The notes beneath the pieces are model-generated. The model ran no database searches. It saw only the letters and a program-made list of their open reading frames with translations, and had not been told where the DNA came from. DNA of 64,000 nt, taken from positions 1,178,001 through 1,242,000 of the forward strand of contig JACAAK010000003.1 in assembly GCA_025093985.1 (NCBI GenBank). Reading direction: 5' to 3'. The translations under genes and the position numbers were made by a program. Positions 62,937 through 64,000 of the stretch are shown one piece after another. Position 1 is the first letter of the stretch. Each line of letters begins with the position of its first letter. The stretch is from Calvatia gigantea (lineage: Eukaryota; Basidiomycota; Agaricomycetes; Agaricales; Lycoperdaceae).

Positions 62937-63322
62937 TTTTATTACCATGTTTGAGACCAGATGGTTTTATTAGCTCAGTCAGAACGAACTTTGCAATGGA
63001 ATGATAATAATATTGCACTTTGCGCTCGCAGAGTAGGATCTTGGCTGACTTGTTTTACAAGATCTTATCACCCTCAAAGCTCAGTGCCACAAGGGGATTC
63101 GTTATTTCATTCTTGAAGCCGATTAGTGGAAGAGTATGATACAAGAAGATATATGACAACAAGCCATCTCTGGTTCCTCCTTAACATGTTCGTTTGTCTT
63201 CCCATCCCAGAAGTCAGGATGGAGAGTCATCTCACCCACTAATCCTCCGCGGGTGCTCGCTATGAATGGAGGTTAACATGCTTACAGTACTAGAACCGTG
63301 AGCAAGAGTGATATATTTATGG
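62937..63322. other. Convergent intergenic region
   Basis: Shared 3' flank of the aminopeptidase (+) and LSM-domain (-) genes. No gene seen. Confidence 0.4.
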
Positions 63323-63667
63323 CTATAGGTACATTGAAGAGGATGATGAGGACGATCGCTCTTGGTCTTGTAACCAACGCGAGGGGGCCTCAATGGAGGT
63401 GATAAGCCTCCAAGGAACCATAACGAGGCTCACGTAGCGACTTTCCGACGCTACCTCCGAAGCTTGAATTCTGGAGATAATTAGGGACGAGATAGAAGTC
63501 ATTTCAATAAAATTTGACCTGTATTCTTCAGTGTTGGTGAGGATGATGTTGAGGAGTTTATCGGTGCCGGCAAATGTACCGATAAAGATGCGGCCGTCAG
63601 TGGTGGAGACGCGGATAGGTTGTTGCAAGAGTGACTGGAGTTTTGCAATAGCAGGTGTGCTGGGCAT
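63323..63667 (-). CDS. LSM-domain protein, NAA38 (NatC subunit)-like
   Basis: MPSTPAIAKLQSLLQQPIRV then DGRIFIGTFAGTDKLLNI and ILTNTEEYR form the Sm1 part of an LSM fold. An intron (GTCAAA...CTCCAG, about 63525-63474) is a multiple of three and has no stop, so the gene looks open without splicing. Spliced, it continues IQASEVASESRYVSLVMVPW then RLITSIEAP, the Sm2 part. The VMVPW-x-x-I end and the short Ser-rich tail fit NAA38/LSMD1, the auxiliary subunit of the N-terminal acetyltransferase NatC. Lsm8 of the spliceosomal U6 ring is the alternative. It is divergent from DPM1, with about 150 bp between the ATGs. Confidence 0.7.
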   Translation of the reverse strand: MPSTPAIAKLQSLLQQPIRVSTTDGRIFIGTFAGTDKLLNIILTNTEEYRSNFIEMTSISSLIISRIQASEVASESRYVSLVMVPWRLITSIEAPSRWLQDQERSSSSSSSMYL

Positions 63668-63731
63668 TAAGTGGGTTTGATGACTTGATGGGGGAGGTTG
63701 CGACGCGGTAATAATGATGAGAGTATCGTGA

Positions 63732-64000
<269 letters not shown>

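Overview
The window is nuclear DNA of a mushroom-forming basidiomycete (Agaricomycetes, probably Agaricales). The genes are densely packed and broken by many 45-60 bp GT-AG introns. The content is typical of the group: a CaaX-box pheromone precursor, a FunK1 kinase, agaric-type F-box proteins, HNH-nuclease-like relics, and a GH10 xylanase with a fungal CBM1. No bacterial operons, CRISPR arrays or plasmid features are present, and I found no convincing tRNA or rRNA gene.

Layout. 0-6 kb: a Ser/Pro-rich unknown protein (3' end off the left edge), a D-2-hydroxyacid dehydrogenase and an F-box gene, all on the minus strand. 6.2 kb: a 40-residue lipopeptide mating-pheromone precursor. 7.9-12.3 kb: CAND1/TIP120. 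12.5-16 kb: a protein tyrosine phosphatase and a 7TM receptor of the glucose/cAMP-receptor-like class. 16-24 kb: gene-poor, with two decayed copies of one HNH-like gene, a small Med9-like gene and degenerate repeats. 24-28.4 kb: a C2H2 zinc-finger gene and an AGC-like pseudokinase. 28.8-34.4 kb: proline dehydrogenase diverging from a BCP1 homologue, then a secreted GH10 xylanase. 36.3-46.4 kb: a rearranged segmental duplication carrying FunK1 and ADE8 (GAR transformylase) sequences, with an F-box gene. 46.5-59.3 kb: housekeeping block with a MYST acetyltransferase (ESA1), the largest RNA polymerase II subunit (RPB1) and the ESCRT-0 protein VPS27. 59.5-60.4 kb: a non-autonomous TA-target transposon (MITE). 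61.3-64 kb: a secreted M28 aminopeptidase, an LSM/NAA38-like gene and the 5' end of DPM1.

Sequence quality. Many conserved genes that are otherwise intact, including essential ones (RPB1 three times, CAND1, ESA1), are broken by single extra bases, nearly all +1 and often an extra C in a CC run or in front of a T. I read these mainly as consensus insertion errors, not as decay. The CDS spans below therefore run across such sites and say where they are.

Functionally the loci are mostly independent. Themes are ubiquitin-ligase control (CAND1, F-box proteins), nutrient and mating signalling (pheromone, 7TM receptor, kinases), chromatin and transcription (ESA1, RPB1, Med9-like), purine synthesis, and extracellular degradation (xylanase, aminopeptidase).
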